DNA of 64,000 bases from an uncultured Lachnospiraceae bacterium (GTDB lineage Bacteria > Bacillota > Clostridia > Lachnospirales > Lachnospiraceae): the NCBI GenBank assembly GCA_947382415.1, contig CANCYO010000005.1, forward strand, positions 1-64,000, in the 5' to 3' direction. This document shows, in pieces, positions 1 to 8,640 of this stretch; the first letter of the stretch is position 1, and the number at the start of each line of letters is the position of its first letter. The notes under the pieces are model-generated. The model made no database searches. It saw only the letters and a program-made list of their open reading frames with translations, and was not told where the DNA came from. Made by a program: the position numbers and the translations under genes.

Positions 1-2
1 AA

Positions 3-1778
3 AACGGTAACTGCACGGCGGAAAACGCCAAACTTGGGTCGGACTCCACTGAGATACGCAAGCTGGCAAATCAGGCGGCAAGGAATATACGCCTGGAGAA
101 TGATGACACCTATATCGAGATGGATCAGTCCGCGGATGTGAGGCTGAGCGCCTATATGACGCTGAATGCGCCGGTAAACTGCCGGGTGATCTATAGTATC
201 TCGGAGGCAGAGTGGTCGAAGATCCAGAAGGGCAGCGCGCTGTATCTTGTAAATAATATGTATTATCTGGACGACATGGGCTATTATGCTTATTTTAGCT
301 GCGGAGCGGACGGCATTCTGGTCTGTCTCTGGCTGTTTGTCCTGTTTGCGGCGGCCTTTCTGCCCCTTGACGGAACCGGAACCGACAGGGAAAAGCAGCG
401 GGAAGGGCAACTGCGGGAAGGGCGATTCCGCTATTCTCTGGAGTTTTTGCTGGTACTCCTGTATATGGGACTTGGCGTCGGAATTTATTTATCAATCTGT
501 ATGCTTGCCGGTATTCGCAGCGGAGCTGCTTTTTCCGTATTGGAAGAGAGTATGGGACTCTATGCCGATGTGAGTACGGTTTTGCTTTACGGAGCAAATA
601 TATTGCTTTTGACGGCGGTATTCGGAGTTGCATGGTATATCGGATGCTGCCTGCGGGAGATCAGGGAAACCGGCTTCTGGAACTATTGCAGAAAGCGCTG
701 TATGACCTGGCGGATATTTCCGTACATCAAGTCAAAGCTTGCAAAAACTTATGATACGTTTCTCCATTTTGACGTGACGCGCAAAGCCAACAAAATGATC
801 CGGAAGCTGGCTATTATAAACGGGGTGGTTCTCTTTGTCATCGGCAGTCTGTGGCGGGGAGGATTTACGGTGGCGCTGTTGTATTCGATCCTGTTGTATT
901 TTGTGCTGCGAAAATATGTTTCCGACCTTCAGAAGAAATATTCAATCCTGTTGAAAGCCATCTATGAGATTGCGGAGGGCAATCTCAATGTTCAGATTAA
1001 AGAGGATCTGGGTGTGTTTGAGATATTCAAGCCTCAGATACAGCGCATTCAGCAGGGATTTCGTAAAGCGGTGGAAGATGAGACGAAGAGTCAGCGGATG
1101 CGGGCGGAGCTTGTCACCAATGTGTCCCACGATCTCAAGACACCGCTGACCGCCATCATCACTTATATTAATCTGCTAAAGGAGGACTCAGTCACAGAAG
1201 AGCAGCGGGCTGAGTATCTGGACACATTAGAGCGCAAATCCCTGCGCCTGAAAGCCCTCATCGAGGATCTGTTCGAGATCAGCAAGGCAGACTCCCAGAA
1301 TATGAGTCTGAACCTGATGGAAGTGGATATTATGAATCTGGTGAAACAGGTGGCCTTCGAGATGGGAGATAAGATGACAGAGCAGAATCTGGATATGAGA
1401 CTGGATATTCCCGAGAGCAAAGTACCGTTGCTTTTGGATTCCCAGCGCACCTACCGGATCTATGAGAATCTGTTTGGAAATATCGCCAAGTATGCCATGC
1501 CCGGCACCCGGGTGTATGTTTCAGGCAGGGTAGAAAAGGACAGAGTGATCATCGTGCTGAAAAATATTACCGCAGAGGAGATCGCCGTGAATCCCCAGGA
1601 GCTCACGGAGCGCTTTGTCCGTGGAGACACCTCCAGAAATACCGAGGGCAGCGGCCTGGGACTTGCCATTGCCAAGAGCTTTGCTCAGCTTCAGGGAGGA
1701 GTGCTTGAGATTGAGGTGGATGGGGATCTGTTTAAGGTGACTACGGTGTGGAAGATGGAGACGCCGGGACACATGTAA
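3..1778 (+). CDS. Sensor histidine kinase, 5' end outside window
   Basis: The frame is open to the left edge of the window, so the true start lies upstream; the first in-window ATG (120) is unlikely to be it. The product is a membrane histidine kinase that would autophosphorylate and pass phosphate to a response regulator, presumably encoded upstream. Counting from the ATG at 120, hydrophobic segments lie near residues 63-82, 108-130, 154-176 and 230-262. An H-box NVSHDLKTPLTAI has the phospho-acceptor His near residue 337. An N-box-like YENLFGNIAKYA and a G-box GSGLGLAIAKSF complete the HATPase domain. The catalytic half resembles the HisKA/HATPase_c kinases of the VanS type. Ligand and target genes cannot be told from the sequence. 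Confidence 0.9.
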   Translation, partial: NGNCTAENAKLGSDSTEIRKLANQAARNIRLENDDTYIEMDQSADVRLSAYMTLNAPVNCRVIYSISEAEWSKIQKGSALYLVNNMYYLDDMGYYAYFSCGADGILVCLWLFVLFAAAFLPLDGTGTDREKQREGQLREGRFRYSLEFLLVLLYMGLGVGIYLSICMLAGIRSGAAFSVLEESMGLYADVSTVLLYGANILLLTAVFGVAWYIGCCLREIRETGFWNYCRKRCMTWRIFPYIKSKLAKTYDTFLHFDVTRKANKMIRKLAIINGVVLFVIGSLWRGGFTVALLYSILLYFVLRKYVSDLQKKYSILLKAIYEIAEGNLNVQIKEDLGVFEIFKPQIQRIQQGFRKAVEDETKSQRMRAELVTNVSHDLKTPLTAIITYINLLKEDSVTEEQRAEYLDTLERKSLRLKALIEDLFEISKADSQNMSLNLMEVDIMNLVKQVAFEMGDKMTEQNLDMRLDIPESKVPLLLDSQRTYRIYENLFGNIAKYAMPGTRVYVSGRVEKDRVIIVLKNITAEEIAVNPQELTERFVRGDTSRNTEGSGLGLAIAKSFAQLQGGVLEIEVDGDLFKVTTVWKMETPGHM

Positions 1779-1788
1779 GTGGAGTGCG

Positions 1789-2069
1789 GTAGCTGCTGTT
1801 TTCAGCCAGTGCCGGCAGAGGAAGACAGGGCGCTTTCGACAGACGGAGGCTGCGTTTGGGCTTTTTCTAATAGTGCGGTTGTAGGAGTCTGCAAGTCACG
1901 GGTCGGTTTTAAGGTGCATCCATGCACCGTAAAACCTAAAATACGCATCCATGCGTATTTTCCCCTTGTCTCCGGTCCGCACTATAAGAAAAAGCACCAA
2001 CCTCAGCCAATGCCTGCCGAAAGCGCCCTGTCTTCCTCTACCTCGATACCGGCTGAAGTCAGCAACTAT
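1789..2069. repeat. Large palindromic element with two inner hairpins
   Basis: Left arm 1789-1879 and right arm 1977-2069 are imperfect inverted repeats, including a perfect 22-nt core (1817-1838 against 2018-2039). Between them sit two further hairpins, each closed by a CC loop: 1905-1936 (GGTTTTA, one A/G mismatch, GGTGCAT-CC-ATGCACC, TAAAACC) and 1938-1961 (11-bp stem AAAATACGCAT). Folded, this gives one long closing stem and two side hairpins, about 281 nt. It fills most of the gap between the kinase stop (1778) and leuC. Open frames across it are by-products of the palindrome and have no ribosome binding site. It could be a MITE-like repeat, a structured RNA or an elaborate terminator; no transposase is present and a copy elsewhere cannot be checked here. 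Confidence 0.85.
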
Positions 2070-2296
2070 AGGCCTGTACTTAATGTGCCTGATCAGGTTT
2101 TGCTTTTAGGGCGAAAAAAGACTTTTGTGATAATATCCATGGGCAGCCTTTTTCATGCCGATCGCCGTATTCGGCCGCTGCCGACACCGACTGAATAAAC
2201 GCACCGACTGAAAAATGTAAAAATCTGTTCCAAAATGCCGTCAGTTGTGCTATGATTATCTGTGAACATCAGATTTTTTATGGAGGAGAAAACGGC
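2070..2296 (+). promoter_or_regulatory. leuC upstream region with weak promoter
   Basis: This 227-nt leader has a possible -10 TATGAT at 2251-2256 with a poor -35 (TTCCAA, 2228-2233; 17-nt spacer). A short hairpin GCCG-TATT-CGGC lies at 2164-2175 and a direct repeat ACCGACTGAA occurs twice near 2187-2211. I see no T-box or leader-peptide attenuator for leucine. The ribosome binding site GGAGGAG (2282-2288) precedes the leuC ATG at 2297. Confidence 0.35.
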
Positions 2297-3565
2297 ATGG
2301 GTATGACAATGACGCAGAAGATTCTGGCTGCCGCTGCAGGACTGGAGCGGGTGGAGGCCGGACAGTTGATCGAGGCGAATCTGGATTTGGTGCTGGGCAA
2401 CGATATCACAAGCCCCGTGGCCATTCATGAGATGGATAAGATGAAGGTGGACGGCGTGTTCGACAGGGACAAGATTGCGCTGGTGCCGGATCACTTTGTT
2501 CCCAACAAGGACATTAAGTCTGCGGAGCACTGTAAATGTGTGAGAGAATTCGCGCGCAGAAATGAGATTACCAATTATTTTGAAGTGGGAGAGATGGGGA
2601 TTGAACATGCCCTGCTTCCCGAGAAGGGTCTGACCGTGGCCGGGGATGTGATCATCGGCGCGGATTCCCACACCTGTACCTACGGCGCTCTGGGTGCTTT
2701 CTCCACAGGCGTGGGCAGCACGGATATGGCTGCCGGTATGGCTACCGGAAAGGCGTGGTTCAAGGTGCCCGCCGCGATCCGTTTTAATCTTACCGGAAAG
2801 CCCGCAAAATGGGTCAGCGGCAAGGATGTGATCTTACATATCATCGGCATGATCGGTGTAGACGGAGCGCTTTATAAATCCATGGAGTTTGTGGGAGACG
2901 GCATTGCCAATCTGTCCATGGACGATCGTTTTACCATCGCCAATATGGCTATTGAGGCGGGGGGCAAGAACGGAATCTTCCCCGTGGATGAGCTTGCTAT
3001 CGCATATATGAAGGAGCACAGCACAAGAGAGTATAAGATTTATGAGGCGGACGCCGACGCGGTGTACGATGCAGAGTACACCATTGATCTGAGTACGCTG
3101 CGTCCCACCGTGGCATTTCCCCATCTGCCCGAGAATACGCATACCATCGATGAGATTCGCGAAATGGATGATATCCGCATCGATCAGGTGGTGATCGGCT
3201 CCTGCACCAACGGACGTCTGGACGATCTGCGTATGGCCGCAGAGGTTCTCTCCGGCCGTCATGTGGCAAAGGGTATGCGCTGTATCGTGATTCCGGCCAC
3301 ACAGAAGATTTATATGCAGGCTATGGAAGAGGGTCTTTTGAAGACCTTTATCGAGGCGGGCGCAATCGTGAGCACCCCTACCTGCGGTCCCTGTCTGGGC
3401 GGCTATATGGGCATCCTGGCAGAGGGAGAGCGCTGCGTTTCCACCACCAATCGCAATTTTGTGGGACGTATGGGACATGTGAACTCCGAGATTTATCTGG
3501 CAAGCCCTGCCGTTGCAGCGGCCAGCGCCGTGACGGGCAAGATTTCCTGTCCCTGCGAATTATAA
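2297..3565 (+). CDS. leuC: 3-isopropylmalate dehydratase large subunit
   Basis: LeuC with LeuD isomerises 2-isopropylmalate to 3-isopropylmalate in leucine biosynthesis, using a [4Fe-4S] cluster of the aconitase type. The start chosen is ATG 2297, 8 nt after GGAGGAG; a longer frame starting at 2252 has no ribosome binding site. The 422-aa length fits the short HacA/LeuC class found in archaea and clostridia. Cluster-ligand motifs are visible: [26 protein letters not shown] and [11 protein letters not shown]. leuD follows after 52 nt. leuA and leuB are not in the window. Confidence 0.95.
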   Translation: MGMTMTQKILAAAAGLERVEAGQLIEANLDLVLGNDITSPVAIHEMDKMKVDGVFDRDKIALVPDHFVPNKDIKSAEHCKCVREFARRNEITNYFEVGEMGIEHALLPEKGLTVAGDVIIGADSHTCTYGALGAFSTGVGSTDMAAGMATGKAWFKVPAAIRFNLTGKPAKWVSGKDVILHIIGMIGVDGALYKSMEFVGDGIANLSMDDRFTIANMAIEAGGKNGIFPVDELAIAYMKEHSTREYKIYEADADAVYDAEYTIDLSTLRPTVAFPHLPENTHTIDEIREMDDIRIDQVVIGSCTNGRLDDLRMAAEVLSGRHVAKGMRCIVIPATQKIYMQAMEEGLLKTFIEAGAIVSTPTCGPCLGGYMGILAEGERCVSTTNRNFVGRMGHVNSEIYLASPAVAAASAVTGKISCPCEL

Positions 3566-3617
3566 TTCATCAGGTAAAAATATGAGTGTGCGCCGCAGAC
3601 GCGCAGAGGGAGTATAT

Positions 3618-4109
3618 ATGAACAACGCTAAAGGAATGGTTTTTAAATACGGAGACAATGTGGACACGGATGTCATCATCCCCGCAAGATATCTGAATTC
3701 TTCTGATCCGGCGGAGCTTGCCACACATTGCATGGAGGATATCGACAGGGATTTTATCAAAAATGTCAAGAAGGGCGATATTATCGTCGCTGAGAAAAAT
3801 TTCGGCTGTGGCTCTTCGAGAGAGCACGCGCCCATCGCCATCAAGGCCGCAGGGGTGAGCTGTGTCATAGCAGAGACCTTTGCCAGAATTTTTTACCGCA
3901 ATGCGATCAATATCGGGCTTCCCATCATTGAGTGCCCTGAGGCGGCGAAGGGAATTGAAGCTGGGGATGAAGTTGAAGTGAATTTTGATACCGGAGTGAT
4001 CACTGATGTGACAAAAGGAACCAGCTTTCAGGGTCAGGCTTTTCCGGAGTTTATGCAGCGGATCATCGCAGCGGAAGGTTTGGTAAATTACATTAACAGC
4101 GGCCGGTAG
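3618..4109 (+). CDS. leuD: 3-isopropylmalate dehydratase small subunit
   Basis: LeuD is the swivelling-domain partner of LeuC. The ATG at 3618 is preceded by GAGGGAG; the in-frame extension from 3582 (an Arg-rich dozen residues) lacks a proper ribosome binding site. The 163-aa product carries the family motifs [15 protein letters not shown] near the N-terminus and [12 protein letters not shown] (residues about 58-69), where the Ser/Arg contact substrate. Translationally coupled in an operon with leuC. Length is typical for the LeuD subfamily that pairs with 420-residue LeuC. Confidence 0.95.
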   Translation: MNNAKGMVFKYGDNVDTDVIIPARYLNSSDPAELATHCMEDIDRDFIKNVKKGDIIVAEKNFGCGSSREHAPIAIKAAGVSCVIAETFARIFYRNAINIGLPIIECPEAAKGIEAGDEVEVNFDTGVITDVTKGTSFQGQAFPEFMQRIIAAEGLVNYINSGR

Positions 4110-4158
4110 TTTGGGGCGCAGGCTTTAAGATAATTCAGGTTGCAGGCTTTAAAATGCG

Positions 4159-4181
4159 GGCACTGTCGGGCAGACAGTGCC
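4159..4181. other. Hairpin downstream of leuD
   Basis: A perfect 9-bp stem GGCACTGTC/GACAGTGCC with a 5-nt loop lies 50 nt after leuD. It is not followed by a T-tract, so it is not a standard Rho-independent terminator; it may act as an RNA-processing or pausing structure between leuD and the MATE gene. Confidence 0.4.
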
Positions 4182-4256
4182 TGATTAACGTGTCGGATGA
4201 TATGGCGGTCGGAGTATAGATTGACATGACGATTGGCATAAGAAGGAGGAGTACAT

Positions 4257-5651
4257 ATGGCAGGGCAGACGAGTGTCCGTACAGGATCAAAGGCGGGAAA
4301 ATACGAGATCGATATGTGCAATGGCCCCTTTTTAGGGAAAATACTCATTTTTTATATTCCGTTGATGCTCTCAGGCGTTTTGCAGCTTTTGTTCAATGCC
4401 GCCGACATTGTAGTGGTGGGAAAATTTGCCGGAAGCGGAGCGCTGGCTGCGGTGGGCTCCACCAGTTCCCTGATCAATCTGCTGGTGAATCTCTTTATCG
4501 GGCTTTCCATCGGGGCAAATGTGCTGGTGGCGCGTTTTTATGGAGCAGGACAGAAGTCGGAGCTGTCGGAGATGGTTCATACGGCGCTTCTGACCGCTCT
4601 CGTGGGCGGCTGTGGTCTGGTGTTTGTGGGAATCGCGGTGGCCGGGCCGGCGCTTACCTGGATGGGGACGCCGGATGATGTCATCGCACAGTCGGTGCTG
4701 TATATGCGGATTTACTTTATCGGGATGCCCTTTACCATGCTGTATAATTTCGGCGCGGCGGTACTGCGTGCCGTGGGAGATACCAGACGGCCTCTGTATT
4801 ATCTGTTGGGCGCGGGGGTGGTCAATGTGATACTGAATCTGATCTTTGTGATCGTCTTCTCGCTGGGAGTGGCAGGCGTTGCCATGGCCACTGTGGTCTC
4901 ACAGGCCATTTCGGCTGTTTTAGTGCTGCGCTGTCTGCTCCTCTCGGATGCGGATTATAAACTGGAGCTGTCAAAGCTGCGGATTGCCCCGGACAAGTTG
5001 AAAAAGATGCTGCAGATCGGGCTGCCTGCAGGACTGCAGAGCTCGCTGTTTTCCATTTCCAATGTGCTGATCCAGTCCTCGGTTAATTCCTTTGGCTCCA
5101 TAGCCATGGCAGGAAACACGGCGGCTGCCAATATCGAGGGATTTGTATATACGGCTATGAACTCTTTCTCTCAGACGGTCATTAGTTTTACCGGACAAAA
5201 TTACGGGGCAAGAAACTATAAGCAGATTGGAAAAATACTGCTGATCTGTCAGGGCCTGGTGATCGCGGTGGGACTGATATTCGGCAATCTTGCCTATCTG
5301 GGTTCGGGATGGCTGCTGCAGCTATATTCCTCCGACGCGGATGTGATCCGGTATGGCGTCCTCCGGTTGAGTATCATCTGCACCACCTATTGCCTCTGCG
5401 GTATGATGGATGTGATGGTGGGATCGTTAAGAGGCATGGGCTACTCTGTCATGCCCATGCTGGTGTCGCTGACCGGCGCATGTCTGTTCCGGGTGGTGTG
5501 GATTTATACCATATTCCGGAGTTATCACACATTGGTCTGCCTGTACTGGTCCTATCCCATAAGCTGGGCGCTGACCTTTGCCGTGCATGTGCTGTGTTTT
5601 GGGCTGGTATATTACAGATTGCTGAAAAAAACCTCATTCTATGGTGCATAG
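4257..5651 (+). CDS. MATE family efflux transporter
   Basis: A 464-residue, strongly hydrophobic protein with about 12 predicted membrane helices in two pseudo-symmetric halves, as expected for multidrug and toxic compound extrusion (MATE) exporters, which move cationic compounds or metabolites out against Na+ or H+. Family-like stretches include MLSGVLQLLFNAADIVVVG in helix 1 and GNTAAANIEGFVYTAMNSF in the second half. The ATG at 4257 follows AAGGAGGAG at good spacing. Substrate is unknown. It is followed 48 nt later by a broken XRE regulator gene, which could once have controlled it. Confidence 0.9.
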   Translation: MAGQTSVRTGSKAGKYEIDMCNGPFLGKILIFYIPLMLSGVLQLLFNAADIVVVGKFAGSGALAAVGSTSSLINLLVNLFIGLSIGANVLVARFYGAGQKSELSEMVHTALLTALVGGCGLVFVGIAVAGPALTWMGTPDDVIAQSVLYMRIYFIGMPFTMLYNFGAAVLRAVGDTRRPLYYLLGAGVVNVILNLIFVIVFSLGVAGVAMATVVSQAISAVLVLRCLLLSDADYKLELSKLRIAPDKLKKMLQIGLPAGLQSSLFSISNVLIQSSVNSFGSIAMAGNTAAANIEGFVYTAMNSFSQTVISFTGQNYGARNYKQIGKILLICQGLVIAVGLIFGNLAYLGSGWLLQLYSSDADVIRYGVLRLSIICTTYCLCGMMDVMVGSLRGMGYSVMPMLVSLTGACLFRVVWIYTIFRSYHTLVCLYWSYPISWALTFAVHVLCFGLVYYRLLKKTSFYGA

Positions 5652-5699
5652 GGTGCAAAAATGCAGGAAATCATCTATCCTGAAATCAGGAGGTGCGTT

Positions 5700-6203
5700 A
5701 TGAATGCAAAGGATATTGGAAATTTTCTGTGCCAATTAAGAAAAGAAAGGGAGCTGAAACAAAGAGAGCTGGCGGAAGCCTTGCATGTGTCCGATAAGGC
5801 CATATCCAGATGGGAGACAGGGACGGGAATCCCCGATGTCGGTTCCCTGCAGAGCCTGAGCGAGTTCTTTGAAGTAAGCATCAACGAGATTCTGGCCGGA
5901 AGGCGCATTAAGGAGGATGAGGTTCAAATGTAAGCAGACAAAAACTTAACAGAGCTGGTAAATGAGCAGGCAGGTACGAAAAAGAAGCTGCATATCGCCG
6001 TGGGTACGGCCATTCTTGCAATATCGGCATTTTTATTGATGGCGGTGCTCACCTTTCTACCCATGCAGGGCAGTCGCCTGACATTCGAGAGCAATGATAT
6101 GGAACGTGTCATGGAATATGTAGCGGAATTGGAGGAAACAGGGACAGAGTACGAGCTTTCTGTTGATACGGCGAATCGGACGATATCAGTGTATGTTGAC
6201 TGA
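5700..6203 (+). pseudogene. XRE regulator with membrane anchor, split by in-frame stop
   Basis: From ATG 5700 (behind AGGAGGTG, 5688-5695) the frame encodes a 77-aa XRE/Cro-type helix-turn-helix domain with LKQRELAEALHVSDKAISRW. It ends in TAA at 5931-5933. The same frame continues without interruption to 6203: a polar linker, one membrane helix (about AVGTAILAISAFLLMAVLTF) and a ~45-residue tail. The second half has no ATG or ribosome binding site of its own, so the two halves look like one ~167-aa protein of a type common in Clostridia (HTH plus C-terminal membrane anchor). A single CAA to TAA change at 5931 would explain the stop. The HTH half could still be made as a soluble protein. A sequencing error or two independent small genes are alternatives. 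Confidence 0.65.
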
Positions 6204-6225
6204 ACCGGTTAAAATTATTTTATCC

Positions 6226-6254
6226 TTGAAACATATGTTCGTACATGCTATAAT
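6226..6254 (+). promoter_or_regulatory. ruvAB promoter with LexA-like SOS box
   Basis: -35 TTGAAA (6226-6231) and -10 TATAAT (6249-6254) are 17 nt apart, with an extended -10 TGC. The spacer start carries GAAACATATGTTCG (6228-6241), which contains the perfect palindrome AACATATGTT and closely matches the Gram-positive LexA (DinR) box CGAACATATGTTCG. ruvAB is a known SOS target in other bacteria, so LexA repression is a reasonable inference. Confidence 0.75.
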
Positions 6255-6292
6255 TTCAGACAGTAACAAAATTACGGGAAGGGCATTCGGAT

Positions 6293-6907
6293 ATGATCGC
6301 ATATGTCAGAGGAACGATAGAAGATATTGCTTTGGATAATGTGGTGGTGGATGTCGGCGGGATCGGCTATAATATCAAGATCTCCGCCGATACGGCATCG
6401 CGTCTTCCAAGGGTGGGAGAAGAGGTGAAACTCTACACTTATTACAGTGTTCGGGAAGACGCTCAGTGGCTGTATGGCTTCCTCAGCCGGAATTCGCTGG
6501 AGTTATTCAAGAAATGCATATCTGTGAATGGGATCGGGCCAAAGGGCGGGCTGGCGCTTCTGTCGGTGATGGACGCGGATTCGCTGCGTTATGCCATTGT
6601 GTCGGGGGATGTAAAGGCTATCTCTAAAGCGCCCGGGATTGGGGCCAGGACAGCGGAGAGGTTGATTCTGGATCTGAAAGATAAGCTGCAGATAGACGAT
6701 GCCATGATCAGCCGTGAGATTGAGGCGACGGCCGCTGGTGCAGGCTGCGGGCAGGGACTCAGTCCGCAGAAACAGGAGGCTGTGGAGGCGTTGGTGGCGC
6801 TGGGATATGGACGGCCTGAGAGTATGCAGGCGGTAAATGCCATTTCGGATATAGAGGCCATGGATTCCGGCGCGGTGCTGAAGGCGGCGTTAAAGAATCT
6901 GTTCTGA
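6293..6907 (+). CDS. ruvA: Holliday junction branch migration protein RuvA
   Basis: RuvA binds four-way Holliday junctions as a tetramer and loads the RuvB motor for branch migration during recombinational repair. The 204-aa protein starts at ATG 6293 with MIAYVRGTIEDIALDNVVVD, the typical OB-fold N-terminus. Two helix-hairpin-helix stretches follow (CISVNGIGPKGGLALLSVM and AISKAPGIGARTAERLILDL), and the C-terminal domain III that touches RuvB is present (EAVEALVALGYGRPESMQAV). It is first in a ruvAB operon behind a LexA-like promoter. Confidence 0.97.
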   Translation: MIAYVRGTIEDIALDNVVVDVGGIGYNIKISADTASRLPRVGEEVKLYTYYSVREDAQWLYGFLSRNSLELFKKCISVNGIGPKGGLALLSVMDADSLRYAIVSGDVKAISKAPGIGARTAERLILDLKDKLQIDDAMISREIEATAAGAGCGQGLSPQKQEAVEALVALGYGRPESMQAVNAISDIEAMDSGAVLKAALKNLF

Positions 6908-6949
6908 AATGAATTCTGAGGAAATGAATTCTCAGGAAATAATTCTAAG
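6906..6949. repeat. 15-bp tandem repeat between ruvA and ruvB
   Basis: Three consecutive near-copies of GAAATGAATTCTGAG (6906-6920, 6921-6935, and 6936-6949 with one base missing) follow directly on the ruvA stop codon. This is a small slippage-type repeat in the 83-nt ruvA-ruvB spacer; no function is evident. Confidence 0.8.
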
Positions 6950-6990
6950 CATGGAGACTTTCCTGATACAGGTTACATAGCGAGGATAAT

Positions 6991-7986
6991 ATGCAGAAAC
7001 GAATGATCGAGACGAATCTGACCGAAGAGGATGTAAAGATCGAGGGGTCTCTCAGACCGCAGACCCTGAAAGATTATATCGGACAGTCCAAGATTAAGGA
7101 GAATCTGAAAATTTATATCGAAGCGGCAAAGCAGCGGAAGGACGCGTTGGATCATGTGTTGTTTTATGGTCCTCCGGGGCTTGGCAAGACCACGCTGGCA
7201 GGAGTCATCGCCAATGAGATGGGGGTCCATCTGAAAGTGACCAGCGGTCCTGCCATCGAAAAGCCCGGCGAGATGGCGGCTGTTTTGAATAATCTCGAGG
7301 AGGGCGATCTGCTCTTTGTGGACGAAATTCACCGGCTGAACCGTCAGGTGGAAGAAGTGCTCTACCCGGCAATGGAAGATTACTGCATTGATATCATGAT
7401 CGGAAAAGGGTCTTCTGCCCGCTCTGTACGGCTTGATTTGCCGCGTTTTACGCTGGTGGGAGCCACCACCCGGGCAGGGCTGCTCACAGCGCCTCTCAGG
7501 GACCGTTTCGGCATGATCTATCATATGGAATTTTATGAGGTGGAAGAATTGCAGCAGATCATCCTGCATTCCGCCCGGGTGCTGAATGTGGATATCGAGC
7601 GGGACGGGGCGCTGGAGATGGCCAGAAGAAGCAGAGGCACCCCCAGACTTGCCAACCGGATCCTGAAGCGTGTGCGGGATTTTGCACAGGTAAAATATGA
7701 CGGTGTCATCACGGAGGCGGTGGCGCACACGGCCCTTGACCTGATGGATGTGGACAGGCTGGGACTTGACCATATTGACCGCAATATTCTCCTCACCATG
7801 ATACAGAAATTCCAGGGCGGCCCTGTGGGACTGGACACTCTGGCTGCCGCCATCGGAGAGGATCCGGGGACGATAGAGGATGTGTATGAACCGTATCTGA
7901 TCAAGACAGGCCTGATCAATCGCACACCCAGAGGAAGAGTGGCTACAGATATGGCCTATAGACATCTGGGTCTGAATACCCTGTGA
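6991..7986 (+). CDS. ruvB: Holliday junction branch migration ATPase RuvB
   Basis: RuvB is the hexameric AAA+ motor that pulls DNA through the RuvA-bound junction. The 331-aa product has the expected order: N-terminal [16 protein letters not shown], Walker [13 protein letters not shown] (about residues 57-68), Walker [11 protein letters not shown], sensor-1 region [20 protein letters not shown], and a C-terminal winged-helix domain ending [19 protein letters not shown]. Length is normal for the family. It follows ruvA by 83 nt and should share its SOS-type promoter. Confidence 0.97.
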   Translation: MQKRMIETNLTEEDVKIEGSLRPQTLKDYIGQSKIKENLKIYIEAAKQRKDALDHVLFYGPPGLGKTTLAGVIANEMGVHLKVTSGPAIEKPGEMAAVLNNLEEGDLLFVDEIHRLNRQVEEVLYPAMEDYCIDIMIGKGSSARSVRLDLPRFTLVGATTRAGLLTAPLRDRFGMIYHMEFYEVEELQQIILHSARVLNVDIERDGALEMARRSRGTPRLANRILKRVRDFAQVKYDGVITEAVAHTALDLMDVDRLGLDHIDRNILLTMIQKFQGGPVGLDTLAAAIGEDPGTIEDVYEPYLIKTGLINRTPRGRVATDMAYRHLGLNTL

Positions 7987-8059
7987 CAGTTGTTTTGTGA
8001 CCGGACCGGCACTTATCACTTCAGCTCCGATATTTTGGCAGTCTTTGTCTAAAAAAGTG

Positions 8060-8088
8060 TTGCCTGTAGATGCAATCTGATATATAAT
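8060..8088 (+). promoter_or_regulatory. Promoter upstream of zapA
   Basis: -35 TTGCCT (8060-8065) and -10 TATAAT (8083-8088) with a 17-nt spacer. Downstream, the 14-nt sequence AGATATTGTAGTTT occurs twice (8089-8102 and 8120-8133), a possible regulator site or plain duplication in the zapA leader. Confidence 0.65.
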
Positions 8089-8166
8089 AGATATTGTAGT
8101 TTAAAATGGTTTCGGAGACAGATATTGTAGTTTGATTGCGGGCCGGGATTGCAAAAGAGGTGAGTC

Positions 8167-8583
8167 ATGTCATCCAGAACAGATACGGAAGTGATAATCG
8201 GGGGAAAGGTATTTACCCTGAGCGGCAATGAGAGCGAGGAATACCTGCAGAAGGTGGCCTCCTACATCAATAACAAGATCAATGAATACGGCAAGGTAGA
8301 CAGCTTTAAACGCCAGCCCATGGATATGCAGAATGTCCTGCTGCAGTTGAATATTGCCGACGATTTTTTTAAAGCCAAAAAGCAGATCAATGTCCTGGAG
8401 GAAGAACTCCAGAACAAGGAGAAGGAGCTTTACAGTCTCAAGCATGACCTGATCTCTGCGCAGATTAAGCTGGAAACTTCCGAGGGGAAGATCAGGGAGC
8501 TTCAGGAGGCGGCCAATGAGAGCGCCAAGAAGATTGTGCGCCTGGAGACAGAGTTAAAAAACAAAAAAGAGGACCGGAAATAG
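8167..8583 (+). CDS. zapA: Cell division protein ZapA
   Basis: ZapA-type proteins cross-link FtsZ protofilaments at mid-cell. The 138-aa product starts with the typical beta-strand segment TEVIIGGKVFTLSGNESEEY, followed by a helical dimerisation region (YLQKVASYINNKINEY, MQNVLLQLNIADDFFKA) and then a long predicted coiled coil from about residue 75 to the end, rich in Glu, Lys and Leu. The coiled-coil tail is longer than in the ~85-aa Bacillus ZapA, which is common in Clostridia. ATG at 8167 follows AGAGGTGAG. It heads a run of cell-wall and division genes. Confidence 0.88.
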   Translation: MSSRTDTEVIIGGKVFTLSGNESEEYLQKVASYINNKINEYGKVDSFKRQPMDMQNVLLQLNIADDFFKAKKQINVLEEELQNKEKELYSLKHDLISAQIKLETSEGKIRELQEAANESAKKIVRLETELKNKKEDRK

Positions 8584-8640
8584 GATTGCTTGGCTGTCCG
8601 TCACAGGGCAGCCTTATGTTTTGTTTATGAGGGAGAGCAG

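Noticed and set aside
1779..2198. 139-codon plus-strand frame after the kinase gene
   Set aside because: It starts with GTG right after the kinase stop, has no ribosome binding site, and runs through the palindromic element; the sequence is explained by pairing arms rather than coding.
2070..2296. Leucine T-box or attenuator before leuC
   Set aside because: No T-box core, no Leu-rich small frame and no terminator hairpin directly before leuC.
2153..2671. 172-codon minus-strand frame over the leuC 5' end
   Set aside because: It is antisense to the well-supported leuC gene and has no family features.
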